Assembly (NCBI RefSeq): GCF_000353285.1
Contig: NZ_KB731324.1
Location: forward strand, 3,180,577 to 3,244,576
Source: Leptolyngbya boryana PCC 6306
GTDB lineage: Bacteria; Cyanobacteriota; Cyanobacteriia; Leptolyngbyales; Leptolyngbyaceae
Length of the DNA: 64,000 nucleotides
Direction: 5' to 3'
Position numbers and translations under genes: made by a program. Under the pieces are notes generated by a model. That model saw nothing but the letters and a program-made list of their open reading frames with translations, was not told where the DNA came from and searched no databases. This document shows, piece by piece, positions 34,385-43,790 of the stretch; positions within the stretch are counted from its first letter, which is position 1, and each line of letters begins with the position of its first letter.

Positions 34385-35368
34385 ATGAATCGACTGTTAA
34401 CGTTTATAGTGAGTTTGCTCCTAACAAGTTGTACTGCCCAGGCGCAGAATTCAACTCCGAGTCCGACTCCCACCATTATCCCAACTCCCACAGCTTCCTC
34501 AGTTTCTAACACCAGAGCGAAGCGCTTCACCCTAGAACTCAGCTTATCCGCGCCGGAAGATTTGAAAGTCCGAGAAGGCGATGTTGTCGTTATGGGTCAA
34601 GTTCTCTCAGATCGCACTCGTGAACGCCAACGATTAGAAGCGCAGAAAGCCCAAGTCTTGATCCAACTCGATCGACTCAAACAAGCCCCAATCAAACCCC
34701 TCGCACCCAAAGCCGCATCGGGAATTGCCAATCTTCCAACCCCATCATTTATCGAGGAAGAAGCCGAAATCGATCGTGAACAAGTCGCCCTTCAGCAAAT
34801 CGAGCAGGACTGGAACCGACAGCAGCGCAAAATCGATTTACTGCAAGGCTTCAATCCAAGTGATCTTCCCCCTAGCACTCTGCCCCACGAACAAGAGAAA
34901 CTGCGGCAACGAGAGCGTGACGTGAAACAAGCTAAGGCAGAGTTAGAACTCTCAAGAGCGAAACTCGATCGCGCTAAGGAAAACTATCAATATCGGCAAT
35001 ACGAGCATTCGCTAGAAATCAGTAAGCGCAGCATCGACCTTGAACGTCAGCAACAAGAATATCAGCGACAGTTACAAGAACATGAACAGCAAGAGCGAGA
35101 TCGCGTTTTCCAACTTGCTCAAGTCAATGTGCAACTTCAAAACTTAGAAACGCAACTTACCAACTTATCGATCGTCAAGAGTGCCTACAATGCCAAAGTT
35201 CAACGGGTTAAATGGAAAGGTCAGAATAATCAAATTCTCACTGTTGAACTTACTCTTATTGTCGGTGATTTGCGAAACACCCCTCGCTCAAAGCAAGCCA
35301 GTTCCAACGACTCAGACGACCCAAAGCCAGAAACGCCCCCCTTCCAATCCTCAAATCCTCAAAGATGA
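34385..35368 (+). CDS. HlyD-like periplasmic adaptor lipoprotein
   Basis: A 327-residue protein with a lipoprotein signal (MNRLLTFIVSLLLTSC). Then comes a lipoyl-like half motif (LKVREGDVVVMGQVLSDRTR) and a long helical hairpin (about 90-260, with repeated RQQQEYQRQLQEHEQQERDR). Near the C-terminus KVQRVKWKGQNNQ is a second lipoyl-like strand. This is the HlyD/MFP plan of tripartite export systems. It overlaps the next gene by 179 bases in another frame. No ABC transporter lies beside it. Confidence 0.75.
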   Translation: MNRLLTFIVSLLLTSCTAQAQNSTPSPTPTIIPTPTASSVSNTRAKRFTLELSLSAPEDLKVREGDVVVMGQVLSDRTRERQRLEAQKAQVLIQLDRLKQAPIKPLAPKAASGIANLPTPSFIEEEAEIDREQVALQQIEQDWNRQQRKIDLLQGFNPSDLPPSTLPHEQEKLRQRERDVKQAKAELELSRAKLDRAKENYQYRQYEHSLEISKRSIDLERQQQEYQRQLQEHEQQERDRVFQLAQVNVQLQNLETQLTNLSIVKSAYNAKVQRVKWKGQNNQILTVELTLIVGDLRNTPRSKQASSNDSDDPKPETPPFQSSNPQR

Positions 35369-36224
35369 ATCAGAGCCGGAAGAGTCGAGCGAGGAAAAGA
35401 CCGAAGACCCCGATACCATCAAAGCCGATGAGAACCCGCTTAATCCGGCTGGAGACTCACTCGATCGCTTAATCCAACTCCGCATCAATGATGACCTCTG
35501 GAAAGGAATGCTCGGTGATTTGCCCTGCTTGGATATGTCGGATGCCTGCATTCAGCAATTGCAGCAAAAAGCGATCGAGACTTCCCCCGAACTGAAAGCG
35601 ATCGATGAACGAGTGAAGGTCATCGAACAGAAAGTCGATGAGGCAAAGCGCAATAACATCAAAACGGTTCAACTGGGTGTGTTTGAACCCTTGGTGCAGT
35701 CCTGGCTCAAAGTCGAAGACGTTCCAACTGTTCCGGGTCAGCCAGCGAGAAAGAAAGGCATTCTCAATCGCATCGGGGATTTGTTCTTTGGTAATACGCT
35801 CAGTTCAGTGAATGAGATTCTTTCTCTTGTCGGTGTGCCCTTATTCAGGAATGCGACAGGTGGCGATGCTGCTGCTCAAAGTCGAGCGATCGCGATCGGA
35901 GATTTGCAGGTCAAACTTGCCGAAATTCAAAACAAACGGGGGGAAATTGCCGCGAAGTTGCGTGAGAATGTCATTCTTCAAGTTCTCGACTTTGATCAAA
36001 CCCGTCGAGAGTTTCAAATCTCTCAAGAAATCGCTCGTAGACAGGCTTTGCAGCACAAATTAATTGAGCTGGACTACAGATTAGGAAACGGCGAAACAAC
36101 GCAGTTTTTAGGCAATCTCAGCGCATTGGACAAACAAAAAGCCCAAACTTTTCGAGAATGGGCAAGACTGCGATCGCAAATGATGCGAATTAAACTGATC
36201 GTTCTAGGAGCGGGCGAGAATTAG
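35190..36224 (+). CDS. Secreted helical protein, possible TolC-like partner
   Basis: A 344-residue product from ATG 35190 (GTG 35181 is also possible). It has a signal-like N-terminus (basic RIIKF, then SLLNLLLLSVICETPLAQ), a Pro/Glu/Ser-rich linker, and long amphipathic helices (PELKAIDERVKVIEQKVDEA, AIGDLQVKLAEIQNKRGEIA, DFDQTRREFQISQEIARRQA). The helix pattern recalls outer-membrane efflux proteins, but no full TolC family signature is seen. The first 60 codons overlap the end of the HlyD-like gene. Both probably act together in the envelope. Confidence 0.65.
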   Translation: MPKFNGLNGKVRIIKFSLLNLLLLSVICETPLAQSKPVPTTQTTQSQKRPPSNPQILKDESEPEESSEEKTEDPDTIKADENPLNPAGDSLDRLIQLRINDDLWKGMLGDLPCLDMSDACIQQLQQKAIETSPELKAIDERVKVIEQKVDEAKRNNIKTVQLGVFEPLVQSWLKVEDVPTVPGQPARKKGILNRIGDLFFGNTLSSVNEILSLVGVPLFRNATGGDAAAQSRAIAIGDLQVKLAEIQNKRGEIAAKLRENVILQVLDFDQTRREFQISQEIARRQALQHKLIELDYRLGNGETTQFLGNLSALDKQKAQTFREWARLRSQMMRIKLIVLGAGEN

Positions 36225-36239
36225 CACCTTGTTCACGTT

Positions 36240-38312
36240 TTACTGAATCACGACATTATTCCCAGAACCACCGTCGAGCACGTCGCTCCCAGGACCACCG
36301 AGAAGAACATCATCCCCAGGACCACCGAGAAGAACATCGTTGCCATCACCACCATTAAGAATGTCGTCGCCATCGCCGCCATCTGCTGTCAGCCCAATCA
36401 CAGCAGGAAGAGAACTGGCTTCGACGACATCATTACCAGCGAGTGCATTAATCGTCAGTTTGTCATTGTTACTCTCTGCTCCTATGATCGCAATATTCGA
36501 TGCTAATCCAATCACATTAACGGCATTGCCAGATGCAGCCAACACTACGACATCATCAGCGTTCGTGCCATTGATAATGATCGAATCTTGTGCCCCGTCT
36601 CCTGCCCCTAAATTGAGGTCAACTTGACTCAGATCGGTGCCTGCTAGGTTGTTGATCGTGATGGTATCTGCCCCGCCCAAGGCATTGAGTTCCAACCGTT
36701 CTACATCATCAAAATCCATCGTCACGTTGGCAACATTACGGAACAACCGAACTCGACCCCCATTTGCAGATACGTCAAACGTCTCAGCAACGTTTGCACC
36801 GTTGAAGCGTAGGGTGTCGCTGCCTGCTTGCCCCTCGACTACATCGTTGTCATCCCCTGGGTTCCAGATGAAGGTATCGTTGCCCGCTCCCATAAATGCG
36901 GTATCCGTGCCATCTCCGCCGTTGATGAGATCATTGCCCGCACTGCCAAAGAACGTATCGTTGCCAAGTCCACCATTGAGAGCTAGTTGCATTAAGTTCG
37001 CTGCTAAGCCACTGGCGTTGATGGTATCGTCTCCGGCTAAGCCATTCAGAGTGAGGGTGTCTGTTGTTTCAGCGCCAACGATCGTGACATTAGCAGCTAA
37101 ACCTGCGATCACAATCCCGCTGCTTGATGAACTTGCCGTAATCGTATCATTTCCATTCGTCCCGCTAATTGCGATCGTATCGACTTGACCATCACCCGTG
37201 CCATTGTTTGCCAGATTCAGGGCAATTTGACTCAGATCGGTTCCAGTCAAATCATTTACCGTGATGGAGTCAGCACCACCGAGCGCATTTAGGTCGAGCC
37301 GTTCTACATCATCGAGATCCATAACAATGTTGCCAAGGTTACGGAAAAAGCGAACTCTCCCCCCATTTGCAGAAGCATCAAACACTTCATTACCATTGGA
37401 GCCATTGAAGCGTAGAGTATCACTGCCCGCTTGCCCTTCCACGACATCACTGCCATCGCCAGGGTCCCAAATGAAGAGGTCATCGCCAGCACCCAGAAAA
37501 GCAATGTCGTTGCCACCATTGCCATCGACGATATCATTCCCGTCACCGCCAAAGAAAGTCTCTACACCTGCTCCGCCAAGCATAGTATCATCGCCTGCTC
37601 CAGCATCGACGGTGAATTGCACCACTGACGCAGGAAGGGTAGAGCGAATCGCGTCATTTCCTCCGAAGGTGTTGATCGCTAACGAATCCGTTGCTTCCGA
37701 CCCTTTGACATTGATGATTGCAGACAATCCGCTGATGGAATAACTACCAGTGCCTGTCCCCGTAACATCAATCGTTTCTGCGTTATTCGTTCCATTCACA
37801 ATCAGACGATCAAATGCTCCATCCCCGCTGCTAACACTGCCCTCTAAATTGAAGTTAATCGTGCGGAGTGCAGTTACAGCCAGAGGATTAACCGTAACGG
37901 TATCTGCTCCACCCAAAGGATTGAGATCGAGTTGCTCAATGCCGTCCAAGTCTACTACACCGTTGCCAAGGTTGCGGGTGAGGCGAACTCGATTAGAATT
38001 GGCAGAAACATCGAACTGTTCAGCGTCAGCACTTCCTGTAAATTGCAGAACATCGCTGCCAGATCCTCCAAAGAGCCGAGTCGCAGGCAATGCACCGAGG
38101 GTTGTATCTAAGGTAATCGTATCGTTGCCGCCGAAGCCCAATACATCAATCTGTTGGGTACGCGAAGCAGAAGGGCGAGATCCGAAAATGGAGACGGCTC
38201 CATCATTGATTAAGAGCGCGCCCGACGCATCTCGACTCACCTTAATGGTGTTATCGAGGTTGTCACCCAAAATTGCTAAGTATCCACCCGCAGAAAAAGC
38301 GAAAATTGCCAT
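36240..38312 (-). CDS. RTX-like calcium-binding repeat protein
   Basis: A 690-residue protein of Gly/Asp/Asn-rich repeats (GGDGNDIVDGNGGNDIAFLG, GGPGDDVLLGGPGSDVLDGG) that bind Ca2+ in parallel beta-rolls. The sequence contains three tandem modules of about 210 residues, each with a VERL(D/E)LNALGGAD block followed by TGTDLSQ and repeats ending in DGxGNDI. ATG 38312 is chosen, as the longer frame upstream has no start with a site. There is no N-terminal signal, as usual for proteins secreted through type I systems. HlyD-like genes lie next to it on the other strand. The substrate role is unknown. Confidence 0.85.
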   Translation of the reverse strand: MAIFAFSAGGYLAILGDNLDNTIKVSRDASGALLINDGAVSIFGSRPSASRTQQIDVLGFGGNDTITLDTTLGALPATRLFGGSGSDVLQFTGSADAEQFDVSANSNRVRLTRNLGNGVVDLDGIEQLDLNPLGGADTVTVNPLAVTALRTINFNLEGSVSSGDGAFDRLIVNGTNNAETIDVTGTGTGSYSISGLSAIINVKGSEATDSLAINTFGGNDAIRSTLPASVVQFTVDAGAGDDTMLGGAGVETFFGGDGNDIVDGNGGNDIAFLGAGDDLFIWDPGDGSDVVEGQAGSDTLRFNGSNGNEVFDASANGGRVRFFRNLGNIVMDLDDVERLDLNALGGADSITVNDLTGTDLSQIALNLANNGTGDGQVDTIAISGTNGNDTITASSSSSGIVIAGLAANVTIVGAETTDTLTLNGLAGDDTINASGLAANLMQLALNGGLGNDTFFGSAGNDLINGGDGTDTAFMGAGNDTFIWNPGDDNDVVEGQAGSDTLRFNGANVAETFDVSANGGRVRLFRNVANVTMDFDDVERLELNALGGADTITINNLAGTDLSQVDLNLGAGDGAQDSIIINGTNADDVVVLAASGNAVNVIGLASNIAIIGAESNNDKLTINALAGNDVVEASSLPAVIGLTADGGDGDDILNGGDGNDVLLGGPGDDVLLGGPGSDVLDGGSGNNVVIQ

Positions 38313-38535
38313 AATATTTCTGGGAAAAATAGATTGGATAGAACTGAAAAACGAGCACTCCAGAAGGTGAAGTGCTGTAAGCAAAGTACACGGTGCGATC
38401 CTGGATTTTATGCAAGGAGCTGAGATGCTACAGTCGCCCTATTCCTCAATTTTGCCGTTAAAGAATTGCCAGATTTGTTCAATTGCCCCGATATTCTTTA
38501 ATTTCAATCGAGGCATTGGACAAAATCTCAATTTA

Positions 38536-39560
38536 CAGCGGTTTCTGATTGGGTCTGCCACAGAATGGGCACCTTAGCAGCAGTCATGAGGAATGAGCAA
38601 TGCCTGCTGCCTACTCGGTCGATTTACGCCAACGCATTCTGGATGCTTACGAGGCGAAAGAAGGAAGTCAACGCCAACTGGCAAAACGGTTCAAGGTCAG
38701 CTTGTCGTTTGTGCGAGACTTGATGCGCCACTACCGAGAGCAGAAGACGGTGCAACCTAAACCGCATGGGGGTGGAGCCGTCGCAAAAATCGGTGTGAAG
38801 GAGCAAGCCCTGATTGCCGACTGGTTGAAACAGCAACCTGACCTTGTGTTGTGGGAATTGTGTGAGCGACTCGAACAAGAATGTGCTGTTCAAGTCGGCA
38901 TCTCGACGATGTGGCGAGTGCTGGAGCAGATGAACCTGAGCGTCAAAAAAAACATTTAGGGCAACTGAAGCCGAAACAAAGCGAGTGCAAGCGCTACGTT
39001 TTGCATTCCGACATTGGAGCTTCAGCATTGACCTTCGCAATCTGGTCTTTGTCGATGAAGCAGGCATTCATTTGGGCATGACCCAAATGAATGGTCGTGC
39101 TGCGAAGGGAGAGCGAGTGCATGATGTCCGTCCACGCAATGTTGGACAAAACATCTCGTTGACTGGTGCCATTGGACTAGAAGGACTCATTGCGACAATG
39201 ACGATTCTGGGTAGTGTCAATACCGAGGTCTTTGTCGTCTACTTGCTCGAAGTGTTGATCCCGCAACTTTGGGTCGGAGCAATTGTGGTCATGGATAATC
39301 TTCCTGTGCATCATGCTCAACGAGTTCGGCAAGCGATTGAATCTACTGGCGCACAACTTGTCTTCCTGCCACCTTATTCTCCAGACTTATCTCCGATTGA
39401 GTGGTGTTGGTCGAAACTCAAGCAGTTACTACGCTCTGCTAAAGCCCGATCTTTGGAAGCTCTCAATCAAGCTTTGACTGAGATTGTGACTGAAAAAATC
39501 TCGGAGGAGGATGCAATCGCTTGGTTCGCTCATTGTGGCTTATTCATTTAGAAACCGCTG
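38536..39560 (+). mobile_element. IS630-family insertion sequence
   Basis: The 1025-bp element has inverted repeats starting CAGCGGTTTCT at both ends and is bounded by a TA dinucleotide on each side (38534-38535 and 39561-39562), as expected for IS630. It carries one transposase split by a +1 frameshift site. It is inserted in the last codons of ilvD. Confidence 0.9.
38600..39551 (+). CDS. IS630 transposase, in two frames joined by a +1 frameshift
   Basis: The first frame (38600-38959) has the HTH region [20 protein letters not shown]. The second (from about 38950, strong from 38985 to 39551) has [31 protein letters not shown] and [20 protein letters not shown], the DDE residues. A run of eight A just before 38955 (KKN/KTF) is the probable shift site. 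A +1 (or -2) shift joins them into one protein of about 317 residues. Confidence 0.9.
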
Positions 39561-41234
39561 TAAGTCAGTTACAGCTCCTAAACTGCTGGTCGAAACCAAT
39601 TTTGCATATTTTGCGAGTACGCCTCGCTGATAGTGGGGTGTAGGCGGTTGCCAAGTTGCGCGACGCTGTTCAAGTTCTGCGTTTGGAACATTAAGATGCA
39701 GCAATTGAGCATGAGCATCGATCGTAATTTCATCTCCTTCTTGCACCAGTGCGATCGCGCCTCCGACGAAGGCTTCAGGCGCAACATGACCAACCACCAT
39801 GCCATAGGTTCCGCCAGAAAAGCGTCCATCCGTAATCAGTCCCACTGAGTCGCCTAACCCTGCACCAATCAGTGCCGAAGTCGGAGCTAACATTTCTCGC
39901 ATACCGGGTCCTCCTTTCGGTCCTTCATAGCGAATGACGAGAACATCACCTGCGTTGATTTTGCCTGTGAGAATCGCCTCTAAACAGGCTTCCTCTGAGT
40001 CAAATACGCGAGCAGGTCCAGTCAGTTTAGGATTTTTGACCCCTGTGATTTTTGCCACGGCTCCTTCGAGAGCTAAATTGCCTTTGAGAATGGCTAGATG
40101 TCCAGTCGCATAGAGTGGATGACTCCAAGGACGAATGACCTCTTGGGATGGACATGGTGATTCAGAAATGTCTTTGAGGCATTGCGCGATCGTGTTTCCT
40201 GTAATCGTTAAACAATCGCCATGGATCAAGCCCTGTTTGAGCAACATTTTCATCACTTGAGGAATGCCGCCTGCTTTGTGCAAATCTGTCGCGACATAGC
40301 GACCGGATGGCTTGAGGTCACAGAGGACAGGCACTCGTTGACGAATGATTTCAAAATCATCAAGCGTCCAAGGCACACCCGCAGAATGGGCGATCGCTAA
40401 GAAGTGCAGCACCGCATTCGTTGAACCACCGATCGCCATCACCACTGAAACCGCGTTTTCAATTGACTTGCGAGTAATAATGTCACGCGGTAAAAGTTGG
40501 TTCCGAATGGCTTCGACTAACACTTTCCCAGCAAGTGCTGTGTTCTCAGCTTTTTCAGGGTCAATGTTGGACATAGTAGAGGAATACATTAAACTCATGC
40601 CCATCGCTTCAAATGCAGCAGACATCGTATTCGCAGTGTACATTCCACCACAAGAACCTGCACCCGCACAAGCATTGCGCTCGACTGCATACAGCATTGA
40701 TTCTTCAATTTTTCCAGTGCTGTACTGTCCCACCGCTTCAAATACACTGACAACTGTTAAATCTTTTCCATCGAGATGCCCAGGTTTGCTCGTGCCACCA
40801 TAGACAAAAATGGCGGGAATATTCATTCGTGCCATTGCAATCATGGCTCCCGGTATATTCTTATCGCAGCCGCCGATCGCTAATACGCCATCCAGACTTT
40901 GAGCATGGCAGACCGTCTCGATTGAATCTGCAATCACATCTCGCGACACGAGCGAATACTTCATTCCCTCTGTTCCCATCGAAATCCCATCACTCACGGT
41001 GATCGTGCCAAACATCTGAGGCATTCCGCCTGCTGTACGAATTCCTGATTCTGCTTGAACAGTCAGCGGCGCAATTCCCATATTGCAAGGCGTAATTGTA
41101 CTTTGAGCACTCGCGACTCCTACGATCGGCTTTGTAAAATCAGTATCCTCGAATCCGACGGCACGGAGCATGGCACGATTCGGCGATCGCGCAATTCCTT
41201 GAGTAATCGTTTGGCTTCTCAAATTTTCGGGCAT
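39540..41234 (-). CDS. ilvD: Dihydroxy-acid dehydratase
   Basis: A 564-residue enzyme for the third common step of isoleucine/valine synthesis, converting dihydroxy acids to 2-keto acids with a [2Fe-2S] cluster. Recognisable are [45 protein letters not shown]-like text ([17 protein letters not shown]), and [20 protein letters not shown] near the end. ATG 41234 gives the family's length; the longer upstream frame is not needed. The C-terminus ends in [10 protein letters not shown], where the last six residues and the stop are encoded by the IS630 end. Without the IS the end would be TDLN. The change probably does not harm the enzyme. It is divergent from a LysR gene. Confidence 0.95.
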   Translation of the reverse strand: MPENLRSQTITQGIARSPNRAMLRAVGFEDTDFTKPIVGVASAQSTITPCNMGIAPLTVQAESGIRTAGGMPQMFGTITVSDGISMGTEGMKYSLVSRDVIADSIETVCHAQSLDGVLAIGGCDKNIPGAMIAMARMNIPAIFVYGGTSKPGHLDGKDLTVVSVFEAVGQYSTGKIEESMLYAVERNACAGAGSCGGMYTANTMSAAFEAMGMSLMYSSTMSNIDPEKAENTALAGKVLVEAIRNQLLPRDIITRKSIENAVSVVMAIGGSTNAVLHFLAIAHSAGVPWTLDDFEIIRQRVPVLCDLKPSGRYVATDLHKAGGIPQVMKMLLKQGLIHGDCLTITGNTIAQCLKDISESPCPSQEVIRPWSHPLYATGHLAILKGNLALEGAVAKITGVKNPKLTGPARVFDSEEACLEAILTGKINAGDVLVIRYEGPKGGPGMREMLAPTSALIGAGLGDSVGLITDGRFSGGTYGMVVGHVAPEAFVGGAIALVQEGDEITIDAHAQLLHLNVPNAELEQRRATWQPPTPHYQRGVLAKYAKLVSTSSLGAVTDLQRFLNE

Positions 41235-41295
41235 GGTGTTGCTTGCTCTTAATGGATTGTTTCTGGAGTATAAAAAGCGTTTTTTGAGATGTCCA

Positions 41296-41332
41296 ATATA
41301 TGTTTTGATAGATTTAAGACGAAACACATATC
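41296..41332. promoter_or_regulatory. LysR-type dyad in the ilvD-lysR intergenic region
   Basis: The 103-bp divergent spacer holds ATATGTTTT and GAAACACATAT (about 41298-41331), an imperfect dyad with A/T-rich half-sites. It lies just upstream of the LysR ATG. This is a candidate binding site for the LysR protein that could control both genes. Confidence 0.5.
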
Positions 41333-41337
41333 AAAAA

Positions 41338-42243
41338 ATGGAACTGCGACACCTGCGTTACTTTGTGGCGGTTGCGGAAGAACTTCACTTCAATCGCGCT
41401 GCTGAGCGTTTACACATCGCTCAACCTCCATTGAGCCAACAAATCAAGCAGTTAGAAACTGAATTAGGCGTAGCACTGTTTCACCGGCGAACCAAGCGAC
41501 AAGTTCAGCTAACCGAGGCAGGACAAGTTTTGTTGCAGGCGGCTTACCCGATCCTGGCTCAACTGGAACAAGCAATCTACGACACACAACGCGCGGGCAG
41601 AGGTGAGCCTGGAACTTTAACGATCGGATTTACTAGCTCTGTGGTTTACGATGTTCTGCCTACTATCCTGCACCAGTTTCGACACCACTTCCCACAGGTT
41701 GAGCTTGTGCTACAAGAATTGACTACAACTCAGCAGGAAGAAGCATTGCACAATCAGCGGATCGACATTGGTTTTTGTCATCCTCCCCTTAAAGACGATC
41801 GCTTGCAGTCAGAATCTATTTTGAAAGAATCTTTAGTCGTTGTCTTGCCTGAATCTCACCCATTGGCAACTGAAACAATAATTTCGATGGATTCGCTTGC
41901 TGATGAATCTTTTATTCTGTTTCCGCGCCATTTGGGACCCGGTTTGTATGATCAGATTGTGAGCTTCTGCAAGCAAGTGAACTTCAGTCCAAAGGTGATG
42001 CAGGAAGCAATCCAAATGCAAACAATTATTGGATTAATTTCAGCAGAAATGGGAGTTGCATTAGTTCCAGCATCGCTACAAAATCTACAACGAGTCGGCG
42101 TAGTCTACAAGTCATTACGAGAAACAACACCACAAGTTGAAACGGCTATCGTATGGCGACCAGATAGTACTTCAGGTGTTTTGCGCGAATTTTTGCAGGT
42201 TGTTAAATGCTACGTGAATGCAAGAAGTAACAAAATAGCCTGA
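41338..42243 (+). CDS. LysR-family transcriptional regulator
   Basis: A 301-residue LTTR. The N-terminal winged HTH reads ELRHLRYFVAVAEELHFNRA and AERLHIAQPPLSQQIKQLE. The effector-binding domain follows (GTLTIGFTSSVVYDVLPTIL, then RIDIGFCHPPL). The subgroup is close to CatR/BenM-like regulators, but the ligand cannot be read. ATG 41338 is used; the earlier frame start would make an unusual extension. It is divergent from ilvD and may regulate it and itself. Confidence 0.93.
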   Translation: MELRHLRYFVAVAEELHFNRAAERLHIAQPPLSQQIKQLETELGVALFHRRTKRQVQLTEAGQVLLQAAYPILAQLEQAIYDTQRAGRGEPGTLTIGFTSSVVYDVLPTILHQFRHHFPQVELVLQELTTTQQEEALHNQRIDIGFCHPPLKDDRLQSESILKESLVVVLPESHPLATETIISMDSLADESFILFPRHLGPGLYDQIVSFCKQVNFSPKVMQEAIQMQTIIGLISAEMGVALVPASLQNLQRVGVVYKSLRETTPQVETAIVWRPDSTSGVLREFLQVVKCYVNARSNKIA

Positions 42244-42267
42244 AACTATTGTTCGTTCTGATGCATT

Positions 42268-42432
42268 GTGCATGTTCCAGAAGTTACCCACATCTATCCT
42301 TTTTTCGATTTTTGCGACGAAATTTCGATTGCTGCTTTTGACCCAATTCGAGGACACTTTCACCTAAAGCAATATCAACTGAGCGCGAAACGCTATCGCG
42401 AACAACTACGTCAACGCTTCGAGGATTGGTGA
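42268..42432 (+). CDS. Short hypothetical frame, possibly a gene remnant
   Basis: A 54-residue frame from GTG 42268 to TGA 42430-42432, reading DFCDEISIAAFDPIRGHFHL and ending KRYREQLRQRFEDW. It looks like the C-terminus of a larger soluble protein. There is no ribosome binding site. It precedes the IS5 element by about 40 bases, so it may be the remnant of a gene truncated by past IS activity. Confidence 0.4.
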   Translation: MHVPEVTHIYPFFDFCDEISIAAFDPIRGHFHLKQYQLSAKRYREQLRQRFEDW

Positions 42433-42474
42433 GAAGTTACTATATCTTTAGTAATTGACTTCTATCAATAGACT

Positions 42475-43502
42475 TGTTGGGAAATAGGTAATAATAGACA
42501 AGACCAACAGTATGCCGCCACATGCTTAACCTTGAACGCGCACTGAACCAGGATCGCCTGCTGCGAGCATTAACCGGGCTGAATCGAAACGCTTTTGATG
42601 CCTTGCTGCCCAGTTTCGAGCAAGCGTATGAAGCCAGTCGAATTGCGGCAAAGCCCGTGCGAAAACGAGCCAGAGGCGGCGGGCGCAAAGCAAGATTACA
42701 AAGTATCGAAGCGAAATTGTTCTACATCCTGTTTTACTTCAAATGCTACCCGACGTTTGATTTAGCAGGCATCTTGTTTGACCTCGACCGTTCACAGACG
42801 CATGAATGGATGCACGAATTACAGCCTGTGCTTGAGGCAGCTTTAGGACAGGAGATAGTGTTACCAGAGCGCAAGCTGCGGAGTATTGAAGCATTTCTGG
42901 AAATGTTTCCAGGAGTCGAGCGGGTGATGATTGATGGGACAGAGCGCCCAATTCAACGTCCGCAGAATTCAGAAGCCCAGACGCAGAACTACTCTGGCAA
43001 AAAGCGTCGTCAAACTCGCAAGCATCTCGCGGCAGTAGATCAATCCAAGCGAGTGTTAGTGGTGAGCCATGCCCGTGAGGGAAAGCTTCACGATAAACGA
43101 TTTGAAACCGAAGAAGAGATTGCGTTTCACATTCCCGACGAGATTCCCATCGAAGTAGACCTGGGCTTTCAAGGCTTGCAATCTGAGTATACGAACATTC
43201 GCATTCCACACAAGAAGCCTAGAGGGGGTGAGCTAAGCAAGAAACAGAAGCAAGAAAATCGCAGTTTGAGCCAGTCGCGAGTCGTTTGTGAGAACGCTTT
43301 CGCAGGCATCAAGCGTTATGGTGCGGTCAGTGCAATTTATCGCACTTGCTTGCGTCACGCAGTGCTCGGATCAAGGATTTTGATGACCATTTGATGCTGA
43401 CTGCCGCTGGATTATGGAATTTCTACTGGAAAGCTGCTTGATCTGATGACAGAAAGCTGAAATTGTCGGAGTTTCACTTTGAGGTAAAGTTATTCCCCAA
43501 CA
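42475..43502 (+). mobile_element. IS5-family insertion sequence (ISL2-like)
   Basis: About 1028 bp. The ends share TGTTGGG(G)AATA in inverted orientation. A 3-bp direct repeat ACT flanks it (42472-42474 and 43503-43505), which fits the ANT target of the ISL2 subgroup. It carries one transposase gene whose last 20 codons are frameshifted. Confidence 0.8.
42522..43394 (+). CDS. IS5-family transposase, C-terminus frameshifted
   Basis: A 290-residue product with DDE residues in RVMIDGTERPIQR (Asp), EVDLGFQGLQ (Asp) and SRVVCENAFAGIKRY (Glu). After AIYRTCLRHAVLGSR the frame ends in ILMTI at 43394. In another frame the expected end FDDHLMLTAAGLWNFYWKAA follows, to TGA 43439-43441. A small insertion or deletion near 43360 probably caused this, so the copy may be inactive. 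Confidence 0.85.
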   Translation: MLNLERALNQDRLLRALTGLNRNAFDALLPSFEQAYEASRIAAKPVRKRARGGGRKARLQSIEAKLFYILFYFKCYPTFDLAGILFDLDRSQTHEWMHELQPVLEAALGQEIVLPERKLRSIEAFLEMFPGVERVMIDGTERPIQRPQNSEAQTQNYSGKKRRQTRKHLAAVDQSKRVLVVSHAREGKLHDKRFETEEEIAFHIPDEIPIEVDLGFQGLQSEYTNIRIPHKKPRGGELSKKQKQENRSLSQSRVVCENAFAGIKRYGAVSAIYRTCLRHAVLGSRILMTI

Positions 43503-43507
43503 ACTCT

Positions 43508-43678
43508 AATACTTCGGACAAATTTTGGGTGTCTTTTGAGGCTCAAGCACTGATTCAATCGTGAACTGGATTCTTTTTTCAAACTTAGGGGTAGGGCTAA
43601 CTTTGAAAAAATAGCTCAATTCGGAAACCGTGGAGCCTGAAGCCTTGTGGAACTATTCAGAAAAATGTCCGAAGTATT
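43508..43678. mobile_element. Putative MITE of about 171 bp
   Basis: AATACTTCGGACA (43508-43520) and its inverse TGTCCGAAGTATT (43666-43678) bound a sequence with no open frame. The arms continue with T-rich or A-rich bases inside. No clear target duplication was found. A partner IS with the same ends is not in the window. Confidence 0.55.
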
Positions 43679-43790
43679 GAGGTCTAGAACATTACCGATT
43701 CATGTTAGGGAAAGACAACTTTTGTAGCTTCGGTTACAGAAAATATTGTATAGTCATGAATAAAACAAATCACCATTATTCCCTGAGCTT

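Noticed and set aside
36637-38370. Several plus-strand frames rich in Ser/Pro/Ala opposite the RTX-like gene
   Set aside because: They are mirror frames of the Gly/Asp repeats (codon bias makes the antisense open); no signals of a real gene.
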